Assembly (NCBI GenBank): GCA_051294375.1
Contig: CM119269.1
Span: forward strand, 17,594,265 to 17,658,264
From: Paraspadella gotoi
Taxonomy: Eukaryota > Chaetognatha
Length of the DNA stretch: 64,000 nt
Reading direction: 5' to 3'
The notes below the pieces were generated by a model, which did no database searches, was not told the origin of the DNA, and was given only the letters and a program-made list of their open reading frames with translations. Positions 1 to 24,260 of the stretch are shown here, one piece after another (position 1 is the first letter of the stretch; the number at the start of each line of letters is the position of its first letter). The translations under genes and the position numbers were made by a program.

Positions 1-1018
1 AACACCCCGGGTGCGACATTTTCGAGCCGATTCTGGCTCAAATCGAGGCTCTTCAGCCCCCGTAGCCCTCGAAAGAGCCCGGCGGGCGCGAGAGCCTTAA
101 GTTTGTTCCCGCGGACGGAGAGAGTCTCCAGGTTGGTCAGCCTCCCGTCGGCGAAATCTCTCGTCGAGAGTGTCGTGATGCTGAAGGAGGAGAATGTGAA
201 TTTGTTGAATAGGAAACATTTGAATATGAATGAAATTGGTACAACCAATATAAAAATAATCCTTAGATAAAATAAATAAGCTTCGCTCTTAACTTTGGAC
301 AGACAGTTTTGTCATGTTGAAACGTTAATTCTGATTATAAATAAAATGTGAATAAATATGAATAGAAATAGAGAAAAAGGAACACGGTTCAAAAATGTTT
401 GCGTCTAAATCTTGCTAGAACCATACATTGTATGGCATACAATTCATAGTATGCATAGTATGCTTCTAATTAATTGGAAACAAATGAACATACCCGTTGA
501 AGCCGAGATCCAAGGTCCTCAGCGCCGGCAGCGCCGCGGCTTCCCTCGGCACTTGCGACAGGCGGTTCCGCGCCAGGTCGAGCCTCTCCAGCCCGGTTAG
601 GCCCGACAGGCCGCCCACTGTGCCCACGCGGTTACGGCTGAGGTCAAGGCGACGGAGATGGGGCAGGTCGAGGGCGAGGAGCGGATCGTCGAAGGCGGAG
701 AGGCGGTTCCGCGAGAGGTCGAGGCTGCGGAGGCGGGAGCCGGAGAGGAAGTCGAAGGTGGAGTTGGAAACGCTCGTCAAGTCGACGGCGGAGAGGTTAA
801 GGGAGACGAGAGTGGAGACTTCCTGGGAAGTGGGTTGGGGGAACGAGAGTGTTTGACTTGGGCTATTCAATTCATTATTCATTATTCATTATTCATAATC
901 ATTATCACATTAATCGTTATGATCAGCAAACGTTATCATCATCATCATTATCGTAATAATAATTATCATCATCAACAACTAGATCATGATCATTCTTTTC
1001 AACGTCATCTTTATCTTT

Positions 1019-1090
<72 letters not shown>

Positions 1091-2731
1091 TTCCTCACTT
1101 GAAGCCCCCTCAGGATGTTCCGGACGTTATCGTCTCCGCCGACGCGCGAGTTGGTCAAGTCTGGGTTGAAGGCGAGGTTGAGCGACTCGAACCCTCGGGG
1201 CAGACTGCGCAGCGCGTCCTCGTGAACGGAGCGGAGTCCGCAGCGTGAGAGATCCAGTTCGCGAAGGTTGGACAGGTCTCGAAGGGGCTGTCGGAGGAGA
1301 GAATGGAAGGAAATGATTCGATAGTCAATAGCAGAAATGCTATCCAAGTAACCCACCATCTTTGTTCCTCTTTGTTCAACCCCTACCCCACTCCCCCCAT
1401 CACCAACCTCCAAACTCCCCGCCTCGATTCTCCCGATTTTGTTTCCATCGAGACTCAAGCTCTTCAGCGCCCGAAGTCGACGAAAGTGATTTCCCAGCCG
1501 CAGCCGCGCCGCGTCGCGATTGGCGCCGACGCTGAGCCGCTGCAGCCGGGTGGCGTGACGCAGCGCCGCGTCGACGGCCGACAGATCGAAGGCGTTGTGG
1601 TCGAGGCGGAGGCGGAGTAGGCGTGGCACGGCGCGGAGCACTTCCGGTCGCAGCGACGAGAGGGCGTTGTGGGAAAGATCGAGGTCTTCCAGGGAGGAGG
1701 CGAGACCGGAGAAGGCCGACGCCTCCACGGCCGAGAGGCTCATGTTGGAGAGGGAGAGGCGGCGGAGGGCGGTGAGGTTGACGAAGCGGTTGGGCGGGAT
1801 GGAGCCTAAAAGGGGGAGAGAGGGAGAGATAGAATCGAGTGATGGAGTGATGGAGAAAGAGTGAGAAAGAATCGCTGGAGATACACAGTAATTATGAACT
1901 AGTTAATTATTGCTCCAGAAGATGATGAATAATTTGGTTTATTGCGAGAATGTTCCTACATGGGAATATACGAGAAAATGAAGGAATAGAAAAGAAATTG
2001 TGGATAAAATGATAAGGGGTCTAACAAAATTACAAACAAAATGATAGTCTACTAAACATACTCATTACTCAACCCCCTTCGCTGCTGTTTGCACAATGTG
2101 CAATGCACAAGGACGAGTCTTCACTGGAATACTAATTATTATCTGTGCAAGAAGCAGCGTCATTCCTCTCTCAACCCACCCCCCCCCTTTTACCCAAGGG
2201 GTTCCCGCTGAGGTCCAACTCGGCCACGTTCCTCATGTATGGCCCGTCGACGAAGAATGCGGAAGGAAGGAAGCGAAGGCGGCGCTGGCTGCAGTCGATG
2301 GACCAGGCCGTGCAGAAGCAGGGCTCCGGGCAGCCCGACACGGCCGGCGGGGTCGACCCGGGCGGGCTAGGGGGCGGAGGTGGCCCGTCGCGGGCTCGTC
2401 GAAGCGGCCGACGAGAATTAAAAGGTTTGTTTCTTCGATAATCGTCGTCGTCGTCGTCGTCGTTGTTGTTGTCGAATCCTTCGGCAGTTTTTCCCGACGA
2501 CGACGACGACGACGACGAAAGCGAAGCGACGACAGCCGCTCTTCGGCGGTGGAGGGGATCGGCGGCCGACGACGACAGATATGGTCCTTTTTCGCCGCCG
2601 CCGCCGCCGCCGCTGAGGCCGCCGACGGAATTGTCGTCTTCCTCGGAGGCCGCTGTTCGAGTTTGCGCGAAGAGATAAAAGAGGCACAAAACGAGAAGAG
2701 TTTCGTTGGGCCGACGAAAGGCGGACGCCAT
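1..2731 (-). CDS. LRR type-I membrane protein gene, copy 1 (3' part off window)
   Basis: Leucine-rich-repeat protein, probably cell surface. The first exon (about 2,193-2,731) starts MASAFRRPNE with a hydrophobic signal peptide (LLVLCLFYLF), an acidic/serine low-complexity stretch, then an LRRNT cap (CPEPCFCTAWSIDCSQRRL). Further exons with canonical splice sites are about 1,408-1,805, 1,099-1,287, 494-822 and 1-180, joining in phase. They carry successive LRRs of the LxxLxLxxN type (for example LRSLDLSRNRL, LRRLDLSRNRV). The exons of this copy are open throughout, unlike copy 2 at 6,280-9,772. The LRRCT cap and transmembrane exon would lie left of base 1. The family includes Tartan/Capricious/chaoptin-like adhesion receptors; I cannot assign an orthologue. 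Ligand and function are unknown. Exon 1 coordinates may be off by one or two bases at a C/T run. Confidence 0.8.
1021..1090. repeat. (ATC)n microsatellite in an LRR gene intron
   Basis: Pure TCA repeats directly beside the splice donor of the LRR exon 1,099-1,287. The matching tract in copy 2 (8,060-8,130) is interrupted. Confidence 0.95.
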
Positions 2732-3231
2732 TTTGAATAAGAGGGTGAGTGGGTGAAGGGGTCAAAGTTAAAAGAATTGGGGGCGAGAGGAAAACATAGG
2801 ATAGGGTGATTGGCACTGATTCAAGGTAAGGCCGTCAGGGGGCGACGTGAAATGGCAGAGAAGTCGTCCTGATAGCGATGGAGAGAAGAAACGAGACCTC
2901 TACCGGTCGAGTAAGAGACTCTGAATTTGCTGAAATAAAAAAGATTTTTTTTGGGTTTTGAGAGGAGAAAAAAAGCCACTAAAAAAAATTATTAAGTTGA
3001 AAAATTGGCGTACATGTTCATTAATTTATACAAAGTAGACTATGAAAATTAAAACGCAAAACTTTACAGATGATAAAGAGGGTTTCTGGCGTTTTAAGTT
3101 TATCCGCTATGAAAGTTTTTTTTTTTAGTTATAATAAAATGAAAAAGTAACAAAAAAATTTTTTGTTAATTTTTTTTACAACAGGAGAAAGACTCAGGGG
3201 GAAGGGCCTTTGGCGCCGAGTCCCGCGAATC

Positions 3232-3364
<133 letters not shown>

Positions 3365-3833
3365 CCTTCTCTTATCTGAAACCAAAGTCTTCCATGTCTC
3401 AGAAGAATAAAATCTTTACGATTTTTTTTCTTTTTTTTTTCTTTCTTTTTTGGTCGAAGCGATTATTATGATGCCTGTTTTTAATGACGACGACGATGAC
3501 GACGACGAAGACGACGACAGCGACGAAACAGACTAACACGAAGACGATAATCCAATGTACCGACAACAACGGTTTGAATGACAAGGACGACGCCGAAGCG
3601 AACTTCGCAGAGATGACATTGACGTTGATGTTAATGACAACGAGGACGCGCGACGAATGAAGCGGATGAAGAATGACTGTGAATTCGAGCAGTGAATGAC
3701 AATGACTGCATCCATAGCGCGATGACAATGACGACGACGACGACGATAACGAACAACAAAAACGAAACTCGACGAACTCGAAATGCGTGGCAGCACAACG
3801 TAAACGGGAGAGAGAATAACTTTTTAAAGACTC

Positions 3834-3834
<1 letters not shown>

Positions 3835-3866
<32 letters not shown>

Positions 3867-3867
3867 A
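3835..3867. repeat. (GCC)n repeat
   Basis: Eleven or so GCC triplets upstream of the LRR gene. Copy 2 at 10,843-10,881 is interrupted. Confidence 0.9.
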
Positions 3868-3968
3868 GTTGTTAAATCCTCATCGCTCCCTTCATCGCCA
3901 CGAAAAATCGTAAAACCAAAAATCTGTGGCTTTTTTTTTATTTTCGTTTCTGGATGAAAGATAAAAGA

Positions 3969-3970
<2 letters not shown>

Positions 3971-4044
<74 letters not shown>

Positions 4045-4217
4045 AAAAAATATCGTTCATCATCGACTTTTTTTTTGAGAATGAAATAAGACTTTCCCTC
4101 TCTTTGTATCGACTAAAAAGAGAGACGGAGAAAGAAAGAAAAAAAAATCGAAGAAATGTTGGAATTTTTTTCCCCCTTTGAGGTCGTTTATTTTTTGGGA
4201 GTGATAAAAGCCGATAC

Positions 4218-4293
<76 letters not shown>

Positions 4294-4412
4294 AAGACTG
4301 GGTTCGGGGAGGTCTCGTCGAATTCCGTCTCTCTGTGTGTGTGTTGAGTGAGAGAAAAGAGAGAGAGAGATAGAATGAGAGAGAAATGAGAGAGAGAGAG
4401 GAGAGAGAGAAT

Positions 4413-4474
<62 letters not shown>

Positions 4475-4510
4475 GACGAGACGAGAGAGAGAGAGAGAAA
4501 GAGAGATTGA
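3971..4510. repeat. Cluster of (GA)n tracts
   Basis: Three long GA runs (3,971-4,039, 4,220-4,293 and 4,370-4,515) separated by short A/T-rich spacers. The counterpart in copy 2 is 10,985-11,535 with altered run lengths. Confidence 0.95.
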
Positions 4511-7036
4511 GAGAGAAAGAGAGCTAATCAGATTTCAAGAGATCGTAATACTATTACGAGTTAGGAAAAAAAGTCGTCGCCACGCCAATGTAGATGGCGC
4601 GCCGTCGTCGTCATCGTCTCTGGCGTCGAAATGGCGCCAGATTATTCTCCCCTCTGAATTTTTTTGTATTATTTTTGATCTTCTTTTCTTGGGATTCAGT
4701 CACGTGACGATTTTGAGTTGAGGGGGCAGGGAAGGGGGGGGGTGAAAAGGGGTGGCTGTTATTTTTGTAAGAATTGTTAAGAGGCGAGTGAATCGAGTCT
4801 CCCGCGCGTCGTCACTTCGTCCACACTAATTTTTTTTCGGGCCCACAAATTCACTCTTTTCCACAGTGTGGTCAGTGTTGTACGTTAAAATTTCGATCAT
4901 CGTGTTTTTTTTTTCTTTTTTCGGGGTTGATGAACCAAAAAAAAAAAAAAAAACCAACGAAAAAACCCAACAAATTATTATTATTACCAATTTGTTTCGT
5001 GAATAGAAGAGAAAGAAAAAAAAGGTCCCGCTCTTTCAGCTGAGTTTGTTTTTCTTTTACTTTTACGTATTTTTTTTTTCTTCCTTTGAGCGGACGAGTT
5101 GACACGAGGCTTCGAGGGGAGATCGAATCGTCCGAAGGCGAAGAAAATAGGATTGAAGATGACTCGTTTGAAGGAGGGGGGGAGGCTGGGGGGGGGGAAA
5201 TGGATGCAAGACGGATTTAATAGTCCGCGGGAGGCGTTGTCTCCCCGTACTATTTGTTTAATCAATATTTAATTGCGCTTGTAATTCCCAAATTATGTGG
5301 TCAGCCGAGACAGTGGGTACTAAAATAGATCCATTCAAGGACTATATAATTTTTTAAAAAACGATGGTAATGACGTAAATTTTTAACCCCACTTCTATAT
5401 GTAAATGAGAATATAGGAGTTTTGCCATCCATTTTTCGAACGTGTTTAATAAACATGAAAATCTGAGTTTATCTATAAATAAATAAATAAAGTTTCAAAT
5501 TTTAATTTTAATTTACATTTTAATTCGGATTAAGATATAAATAAAGATGAAAAGCCAAAACAACGTTTGTCCGCGATGGCATCGGCCGCCCAAGTTGAAA
5601 ATGTCGCTCGACGACGAGAAAAGATTAATTTTGTTGTGAGGTTTTTCTCTCCCGTAATTCGATAATAAATGATTAACGGGCGAATACGATGGCGGCGACG
5701 ATGGCGGCGGCGGCGACGACGACGACGACGAGAACAGAGCCAATTATCTCGGTGGTCCCTCGCGCGTTAGGGCTATTAAAGGGCGTTGTGGAGAGGCGGG
5801 TCCGCCAGGGCGAGAAAAGACGTCGGGGATATTTACTAAAATTTTTTTCTTATATTTTCTTTTGAAGATATAAGGATTCGGAGGGACGAGATTGTTGTAT
5901 GCAACTTTAGTCGATGTACGTCGTTGTCGTCGTTGTTAAACCTTTCGTTGTCAGTGCTCTCGTCATTTCTACGCCAAAATTGAAAAACCTAATTAACTGT
6001 TGATTTTTTTTTATTCCCGAAAAAATCATTTTAAAAAACCCAAAACCAATAAGAAAACAAGTTTTTTTAGGGAAAATTTTTGTTGTTGTATTTGTTTTTT
6101 AAATTTGTTGTTTTTTTTTCATATGGAAAGGCGAAGATAAATTCACGTTCGATACCGGTGATTCAGTGATACAGTCGTTTTTTTTGTGAAACTTTTTTTT
6201 TTTTTGTTTTTTGCGTTTTATTTTTTGTTCTTTTTTTTTTCACAAAAACAAATGGCGGAATTAAAGAGCGACGTCGTCGTCACCGCGCCGTCTTTTTCTT
6301 CGGCGTCCGTCCGTTCTTTTCCTTCAACAACGACGTCGTCGTAGTCGTCGTCGGCGCGGTGGTCGGCGATCCGTAGATCTGATTGACGAAGCGACTTTGT
6401 CCGTACGCGTATCCATCGCTCTTGCCGAGTTTCCGCCTCGCCGCTTTGTAAGCGACGACGACGAGAACGACGAGGACGACGACGCCGGTGCCGATTCCAG
6501 CCACGACCGGCGCCACGGTTGAAACGGCCTCGTCCGTTCGCCGACGTTGTCACCCTGCTGGCGCTCAGGCGGACGTCGCGGTCGCGGCTGCGGCGGCTGA
6601 GGCGTCGGCGCGGCGGCCGCTGCTCCGCCGCACATGGTCCGCATCTCGATCCGGAAGAGAAGCAGCGGCATGCGTCCCTGTTTGCAGGCGAAGCCGTCGC
6701 CTTTGATGTCGCCCAAGGCGGCGTCGGAAGAGTTGAGCCACCGAAGGAGTCGACGCCTCGCAGGAGCAGTCGAAGGAGTTGCCCTCGAGGCGGAGGGAGC
6801 TGGGGTGTCGACGAGGAGTTGGGAGAAGATCTCCGCGTCGGAGACCCAGAGGCGGTTAAAGGACAGATCGAGGACCTAGTCGTGTTAATTCAAGGAGGAA
6901 GCCTTTTTGTAATTTAAACAATTTAATTAAAGACAATTTGTATAATATTCTACTTCTTAGTAGTTTGTTTTCGTTTTTTTTAATTTTAAGAAATGTATTC
7001 TTCTTCTCGACTCGCCTTCAGGACGGCAGATCCAGA

Positions 7037-16862
<9,826 letters not shown>

Positions 16863-19800
16863 AAATTCAAACATCCCAGAAAAGTGAAAGCGACTGAGTT
16901 TCTCAGGGAGATAAATCTAATGAAATACTCGGACCACACTCCGCGTTTTGAGATGTCCTCGTTTTGGGAAAAGGCAAATGTTCAATGGGAAAGCTATTGC
17001 GAAATCATTGGAATTCATGAGCTGGTATAATAATAACTTTTTTAACTTTTTAAAAGTTCTAACTATTTTTGTTTTGTTTTAATATTTTTAAATGTTATTT
17101 TGCGTGTTTATTGCGTTATTTTTTTCGGCGGCATAAAACCCATATCACGTCGTAACTCGGTAATTTTTTCGAGGCTGCAAATATGATAAGGACCTCACCG
17201 GATTGGCTCCAACCCCTTGCCTTCTGACCCAGATGATAAATTCTACTTTGCAACTTCGACTCAAACTAAAAACAAACTGCTCCTTCTCCTTCAAAGCAGG
17301 CCAGAGAGAGAGAAGAGAGGAGAGAGAGAGATAGAGAGAGATGAGAGCCTATCTCCATATCTCTCCTTTCCTTCCCCCTTTACTGCCCTAATCGATTCGC
17401 AAAATTAAAGTTTTTTTTTCTCTCTTCTATTCTCGTTCTCTTTCTCTCTCATATCGCTGCGAAAAAACAAAAAATATCAAAGATGAAAAAAAAAACCAAA
17501 AACCTTAAATAATCGATTTTATTATTCACAAGAAAAAGGATTAAAACATTTTTGAAAAATGTTTCGATCATATCTTTTGAAGGAGAAAAACACCAATATT
17601 TTTCATTTTGACAAAAATCAAATAAACTACTATTGATATTCTCTGAATAAACATCTAGAAACGATTCAATCTTTTTTAGTTTTTAAATCTAGAATTTTAT
17701 TTTAAGAGATAATTTTACTCTTGAATCAAGAGATTTTCGTCTTCCTTCATCGTTCATCGCCATGGAAACAATTTTTTTTTTTTCTCGCTGCCGAATTAAA
17801 ATGTTTGAAACGAAGATAATTACCGATGTCAATTAGGACTGAATTACCACTGAATGTCCATTAAGCGAGGCGCCGGGCCACCCAAAAATTACTGTCGCCA
17901 GCAGAGGGCTGTCACGAAGAGTCACCACCCCCGCCGCATCCTTCCACCACCGGCCCCGCCGGGTCGTCATTGCCCGTGTGACACCTTCCGAACGCTCATT
18001 CATTATTCCCCGCCACCGGACGTCGGATGGAATCACCATCAGTCTAATCACAAAATCGTTGGTCGAAACTCTGGGCGAAAAAAAAAAAAGCTTGTCACTT
18101 GCACGGGCCTGTCATTGTCACTGTGCATGTCTGGCTAAGGAGTCTTGCTAATGCGAATGGCATTGGGCAATTCACTAGTTCGACTATCCGTCTACGGCGC
18201 CAGGTTATTTCATCGGTCATTGACTCTATTTAATGATTGCTCGGTTTATTGGAATAACACCATCATCACTTGTATTACTCATTATCACATCCGCTCGTAG
18301 ATAAATCAAATTTTATCTACCATTAAAATCGTTCCCTAACCTTTTACTCGCGATAATTCTTTCTAGTTTCTTTTTTTTTGCAATAAATACACTTTCATAT
18401 GTTTAAAAGCAATTAACTTTTATTGACTATGAATTAGTTCAATGATTAATGATTATTTCTCAATTAATTTTGTTTGACAGACAATATCACAGGGCTTAAA
18501 TTTTTTTTTTCTTTTAATTCATAAGTGGTTTTTGATTTCGTTGTTATTTATTCCACATAAACCTGTAGATTACTATTGTTAAACCACTTTTCCACCCCAA
18601 ACAGGTTTTTTAAAAACATAATTTCTATCTCTGCGAATCAACTCATATGTTGGCATTTAGCAAATGTACTTTTTTTTCTATTCAAAATTTACAAAACATT
18701 TTTAAAGCTAAGTCTCACTAGTGCCCTATTCTCCACGGAACCAAAGTCACGCATGTTGTCTCAACTAAGACCAAGATCAAAACAGAGATTCACGATTAAT
18801 ACCTCTTCAAAAATAGAAAGGAAAAAAAGAGGAAGAAAAAAGAAAGAAAGACCACATAGAAAAGAGAAAGAAAGAAGGCAGGAACGAAAAAAAGCAACCT
18901 GCAACAAGATTATAAAGACAAAAAAAGATAAAGAAATTACACAACAATAAAAGAAGAAAACTGGAACAAAATAAAGAAGAACGAGGTCGGAACAAAGAGA
19001 AAGATAATAGAAAGAAAGAATAAAGGAAATTAAAAAAACTCTCGCTGCCCGTTGTCGTTCGTCCGCCAGTTTATCGCCTTTTCTATTAATTCTTTTTTTG
19101 TTCTTTTGTTTTTCGGGGTTTTTTTTTTTTCGTTTTCTTTCTCTCTTACAAATTTCGAAAAGAAAACGAGATCCAGATTTTATCATGTGATCGTTTTGCC
19201 AATCCTTGGATTCCTGTTTTTCTCACCTACCTTACCCCCCTCCCCCCCCCCCTGAACACCCCCAACCGAATACGCCAATCTTCAAATGTCTTTTAACCAA
19301 ATCTTCTCCTCCATTTATTCGCTTTATCTTTTTTAACGATTCGACACCAAAAAAAAATTAAACGAATTCGTCTCCCGAAAAACAAGAAAACTCGAACCCG
19401 CCAAGGCAGAAAGAGGATTGTGTGGCCTGGTGGTCTCTCGTCTCTCTCTTCTCTCTCCTCTCTCTCTCCTCTGCCTCTCTCTCTCTCTCTCTCTCTCTCT
19501 CTACCCTTTCAGCTCTCTTAATCTTTATCTCTCTTCTCTGTTCCTCTCTCTCCTTTCTCTCACCGCGTCAAACGTTGAGAATGATTAATCGGAATTTCGA
19601 ACTCGGCAGGGAGAAAATAACTCAAATCTACGAATTTCTGTCTCCGAAAATCGTTGAGCTCCAATAAACTGGGAGTCAAAGGGAAATATGAGTTTCAGCA
19701 GGAAGAAGGAAAGAGAGATGAAAGACGAGATAGCGAGAGAGAGAGCGAGAGAGAGAGAAGAGAGAGAAGACGGAGAGAAGAGAGAGACAGTGTATTTTTA

Positions 19801-20215
19801 GTTTTTAACCGTTATTTCTTTTATTTTCATAATCATATTTCCCCTCCAAGCTCTAAAGATTGCTCTTTTGATTTTACTTCAATCGTTAGACGTCTTTTTT
19901 CAAGACCAAGTGAAGAAAAAAAATCAAAAATCCGCCGCCCGGCCTCTCTCCGACTACTCTCCGCCAATCAGTCACAGAGTTATCCCCTTGCCCGCCGCAC
20001 AGCCATCCTCGTTTTTTTTTGGATTTTCCAATTGTGACTAGAGGACAAACTCCTTTGTAAGGTTCGCGATTCGGTGAGATCGTCTGTGATACCGTTCTCG
20101 ACCAATCAGAAGCGGGGAGACTATCTCTTCTGGGACTAGAGTGTTGGAGAAGAAGGAGGAGAGAGAAAGAGAGAGAGAAGAGAGAGAGAGAGAGAGGAAA
20201 AGAGAACCGAGGGAA

Positions 20216-20246
<31 letters not shown>

Positions 20247-20500
20247 GAGCCGGAAAGCCAGCTCATTAACTTGCAGATGCTTTCCGAGTTTTTGGTCGTC
20301 CCTTGCATCGGTTCTTCCGCCAATCACGTCTCAATCCCGTCTTAAAGCTCCGACGATCACTCGACAATCTCAACGTCTGAGCCGACACCCCAGAGCGAGG
20401 AGAGGAGGAGTGAAGAGGAGAAGGAGGAGCAGAATCAGTCCAGTTTCAAAAATTCTCAACATCACACACGAAGAAAACGTATCTCGTTCTCTCTCTCTCT
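16863..20500 (-). repeat. Triple segment, second (inverted) reading
   Basis: Reverse complement of 13,187-16,862. The turn is at about 16,845-16,865, where ATTCAAACATCCCAG mirrors CTGGGATGTTTGAAT. This arm has the most substitutions and indels of the three and shortened GA tracts, as expected of an uncorrected pass of a single molecule. Confidence 0.9.
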
Positions 20501-20525
20501 CTCCTCCTCTCTCTCTCTCTCTCTC

Positions 20526-20585
<60 letters not shown>

Positions 20586-20598
20586 CTCTCTCGCTCCT

Positions 20599-20623
20599 NN
20601 NNNNNNNNNNNNNNNNNNNNNNN
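20599..20623. other. Assembly gap (25 N)
   Basis: Twenty-five N between the inverted and third reading of the triple segment, inside a CT/GA tract. The fixed size indicates a placeholder. Confidence 0.98.
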
Positions 20624-20639
20624 GAGAGAGAGAGAGAGA

Positions 20640-20922
20640 GAGAGAGAAACGAGATACGTTTTTCTTCGTGTGTGATGTTCGAAATTTTGAAACTCGGACT
20701 GACTTCTGCCCCTCCTCTCTCCTCCTTCACCTCCTCCTCTTCCTCGCTTCTGGGGTGTCGGCTCAGACGTTGAGAATCTCGTCGAGTGACGTCGGAGCTT
20801 TAAAGACGGGATTGAGACGTGATTGGCGGAAAGAACCGATCGCAAGGGCCGACCAAAAACTCGGGACAGATCTCAGCCAAGTTAAATAGCTGGCTTTCCG
20901 GCTCTCTCTCTCTCTCTCTCTC

Positions 20923-21002
<80 letters not shown>

Positions 21003-21369
21003 ACTCACTCTCTCTCCCCAAACCAGAGATAAGTCTCCCCGCGTTCTGATTGGTCGAGACGCTATCCCAGATCGATCCTCCACCGATCGCGAACCTTACC
21101 AAGAGTTTCGTCCTCTAACGTCACATTGCGAAAATCCCAAAAAACAAACGAGGATTGGCTGGCGGCGAGGCAAGGGCGATAACTCTGTCGACTGATTGGC
21201 GGAGAGTAGTGAGAGAGAGGCCGGGCGGCGGATTTTTGATTTTTTTCTTCACTGGTGGTCTTGAAAAAAGAAGTCTAACGATTGAAGTAAAAATAAAAGA
21301 GCATCTTTAGAGCTTGGAGGAGGAAATATGATTATGATAAAAGAAAATAACGGTTAAAAACTAAAATCA

Positions 21370-21411
<42 letters not shown>

Positions 21412-21611
21412 TTCTTCCATGCTGAAACTCATATTTCCCTTTGAACTCCCAGTTTTGGAGTCCAACGATTTTCGGGACAGAAATTCGTAGATTTTTTTTT
21501 CTCCCGGTTCGAATTGCCGATTAATCTTCTCCAACTTTGACGCGGTGAGAGAAAGAGAGAGAGAGGACACAAGAGACAAGAGAGAGTAAAAAGATTAAGA
21601 GAGCTGAAAGG

Positions 21612-21681
<70 letters not shown>

Positions 21682-23742
21682 AGAGAGAAGAGACCACCAG
21701 GACACACAATTCCTCTTCTCGCCTTGGGGGTTCGAGTTTTCTTGTTTTTCGGACGACGAATTCGTTTTATTTTTTTGGTGTCGAATTCGTTAAAAAAAGA
21801 TAAAGGAAAATAAAATGGAGGAAGAAGATTTGGTTAAAAAGACATTTTGAAGATTGGCGTATTGGTTGGGGTGTTTCGGGGGGGGGAGGGGGTAGGTAAG
21901 GTGAGGAAAAACAGGATCCAAGGATGGAAAACGATCAATGATAAAACTCTGGATCCTCGTTTTTCTTTTCGAAATTTAAGAGAGAAACGAAAAACGAAAA
22001 AAAAAACCGAAAAAACAAAAGAACAAAAAAGAATTAATAGAAAGGCGATAAAACTGGAGGACGAACGACAAACCGGGCAGCGAGAGTTTTTTTTAATTTC
22101 TTTATTTCTTTCTCTATATCTTTCTCTTTGTTTCCTCGTTCTATCTTTATTTTTGTTCCAGTTTTCTTCTTTTATTTTGTGTATTTCTTTACCTTTTTTC
22201 TTTCCTTATAATCTTTGTTTCAGTCTCTTTTTTTCGTTCCTTGCCTTCTTTCTTTCTCTTTCTCTCTGTGTCCTTTCTTTCTTTTCTCCTTTTTTTCTTT
22301 CTATTTTTGAGAGGTATTAAATCGTGAATCTCTGTTTGATCTTCGTCTTAGTTGAAGGACCAACAGCGTGACTTTGGTTCCGTGGAGAATAAGGGCCACT
22401 AGTGAGACTTACTATTAAAAATGTTTTGTTAAATTTGAATAGAAAAAAAAAGTACATTTGCTAAATGCCAAATATGAGTTGATTCGCAGAGATAGAAATT
22501 ATGTTTTAAAAAACCTGTTTTGGGGAGGAAAGAGTGGTTTAACAATAGTAATTAAGGTTATGTGGGATAAAATAACAACGAAAAATAAAAACCACTTAGA
22601 ATTAAAAGAAAAAAAAAATTTAAACCATGTGATTTGTCTGTCAAAACAAAATTAATGGAGAATAATCATTAATCCTTGACATAATCATAGTCAAAAAGTT
22701 AATTGCATTTTAAACATCTGAAGCTATTTATTGCAAAAACAAAAGAACTATGAGAATTACTGCAGTAAAAGGTTAGGAACGATTTTATGGTAGAATAAAT
22801 TTGATTTATCTACGAGCGGATGTGATAATGAGATACAAGTGATATGTGTTTTCAATAACCGACAAATCATAAATAAGAAGTCATGACGACGGAAAATACG
22901 TGTTACGACCGACAGGATCGCGACTAGTGACATTGCCCAATGCCCATTCGCATTAGCAAGACTCCTTAGGCCAGACAAGCACAGTGACAACTGACAAGGC
23001 CCGTGACAAGTGACAAGCTTTTTTTTTTTCGCCCAGAGTTTCGACACGATTTGTGATTAGAATGATGGTGATTCCATCCGACGTCCGGGCGGGGAATAAT
23101 GAATGAGTGTTCGGAGGTGGTCCAGCCGGCCAATCGACCCGGCGGGCGGTGGTGGAAGGAGTGGCGGGGGTGGTGACCCTTCGTGACACCCTCGGCTGGC
23201 GACAGTTTTTGGGTGGCCCCCGGCGCCCTCGCCTTAATGGACATTCAGGGTAATTCACGGCCTAATTGACATCGGTAATTAATCTTCGTTTCAAAACATT
23301 TTAATTCGGCAGAAGAAAAAAAAATTGTTTCCATGCGATGAAACGATGAGGAAGACGAAAAATCTCTTCATCTCAAGAGTAAAATTATCTCTTTAAAAAT
23401 AAAATTCAGATTTAAAAACTAAAAAAAGATTGAATCGTTTCTAGATGTTTATTCAGAAGAATACAATAGTAGTTATTGATTTTGTAAAAATGAAAAATAT
23501 TAGGTTTTTTTCTCGTCAAAAGATATGATACGAACATTTTTCAAAAAATGTTTTATCCTTTTTCTTTGATATAAAAAATCGATTATTAAGGTTTTTGGTT
23601 TTTTTTTCATCTTTGATATTTTTTGTTTTTTCGCAGCGATATGAGAGAGAAAGAGAACGAGATAGAAAGAGAGAAAAAAAAAACTTTAATTTTGCGAATG
23701 ATTAGGCAGTAAAAGGGGGAAGGCAAGGAGAGATATGGAGAA

Positions 23743-23796
<54 letters not shown>

Positions 23797-24260
23797 CCTG
23801 GCTTTGAAGGAGAAGGAGCAGTTTGTTTAGTTTGAGTCGAAGTTGAAAGTAGAATTTATCATTCTGGGTCAGAGCAGGGGTTGGGAGCCACTCCGGTGAG
23901 GTCCTTAATATTGCAAAGCCTCGAAAAAATTACCGAGTTACGACGTGATATGGGTATTTGCCGCCGAAAAATAACGCAAAAAACACGCAAAATAACAATT
24001 TAAAAATATTAAAACAAAAACAAAATAGTTAGACTTTTAAAACAGTTAAAAAAGTTATTATTATCAGCTCATGAACTCCAATGATTCGCAATAGCTTTCC
24101 CATTGAACATTTGCTTTTCCCAAAACGAGGACCATCTCAAAAACCGGAGTGTGGTCCGAGTTTCATTAGATTTATCTCCCGAGAAACTCAGTCGCTTTCA
24201 ATCTTTTCTGGGGATGTTTGAATTTTCATTAAAAAAATGTTTTGAATTTTCATTAAAAAA
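20640..24260 (+). repeat. Triple segment, third (forward) reading
   Basis: Same orientation and content as 13,187-16,862. It begins just after the 25-N gap and continues past the turn point into new sequence (ATTATATAGACACAC), so the true right flank of the segment is here. Confidence 0.9.
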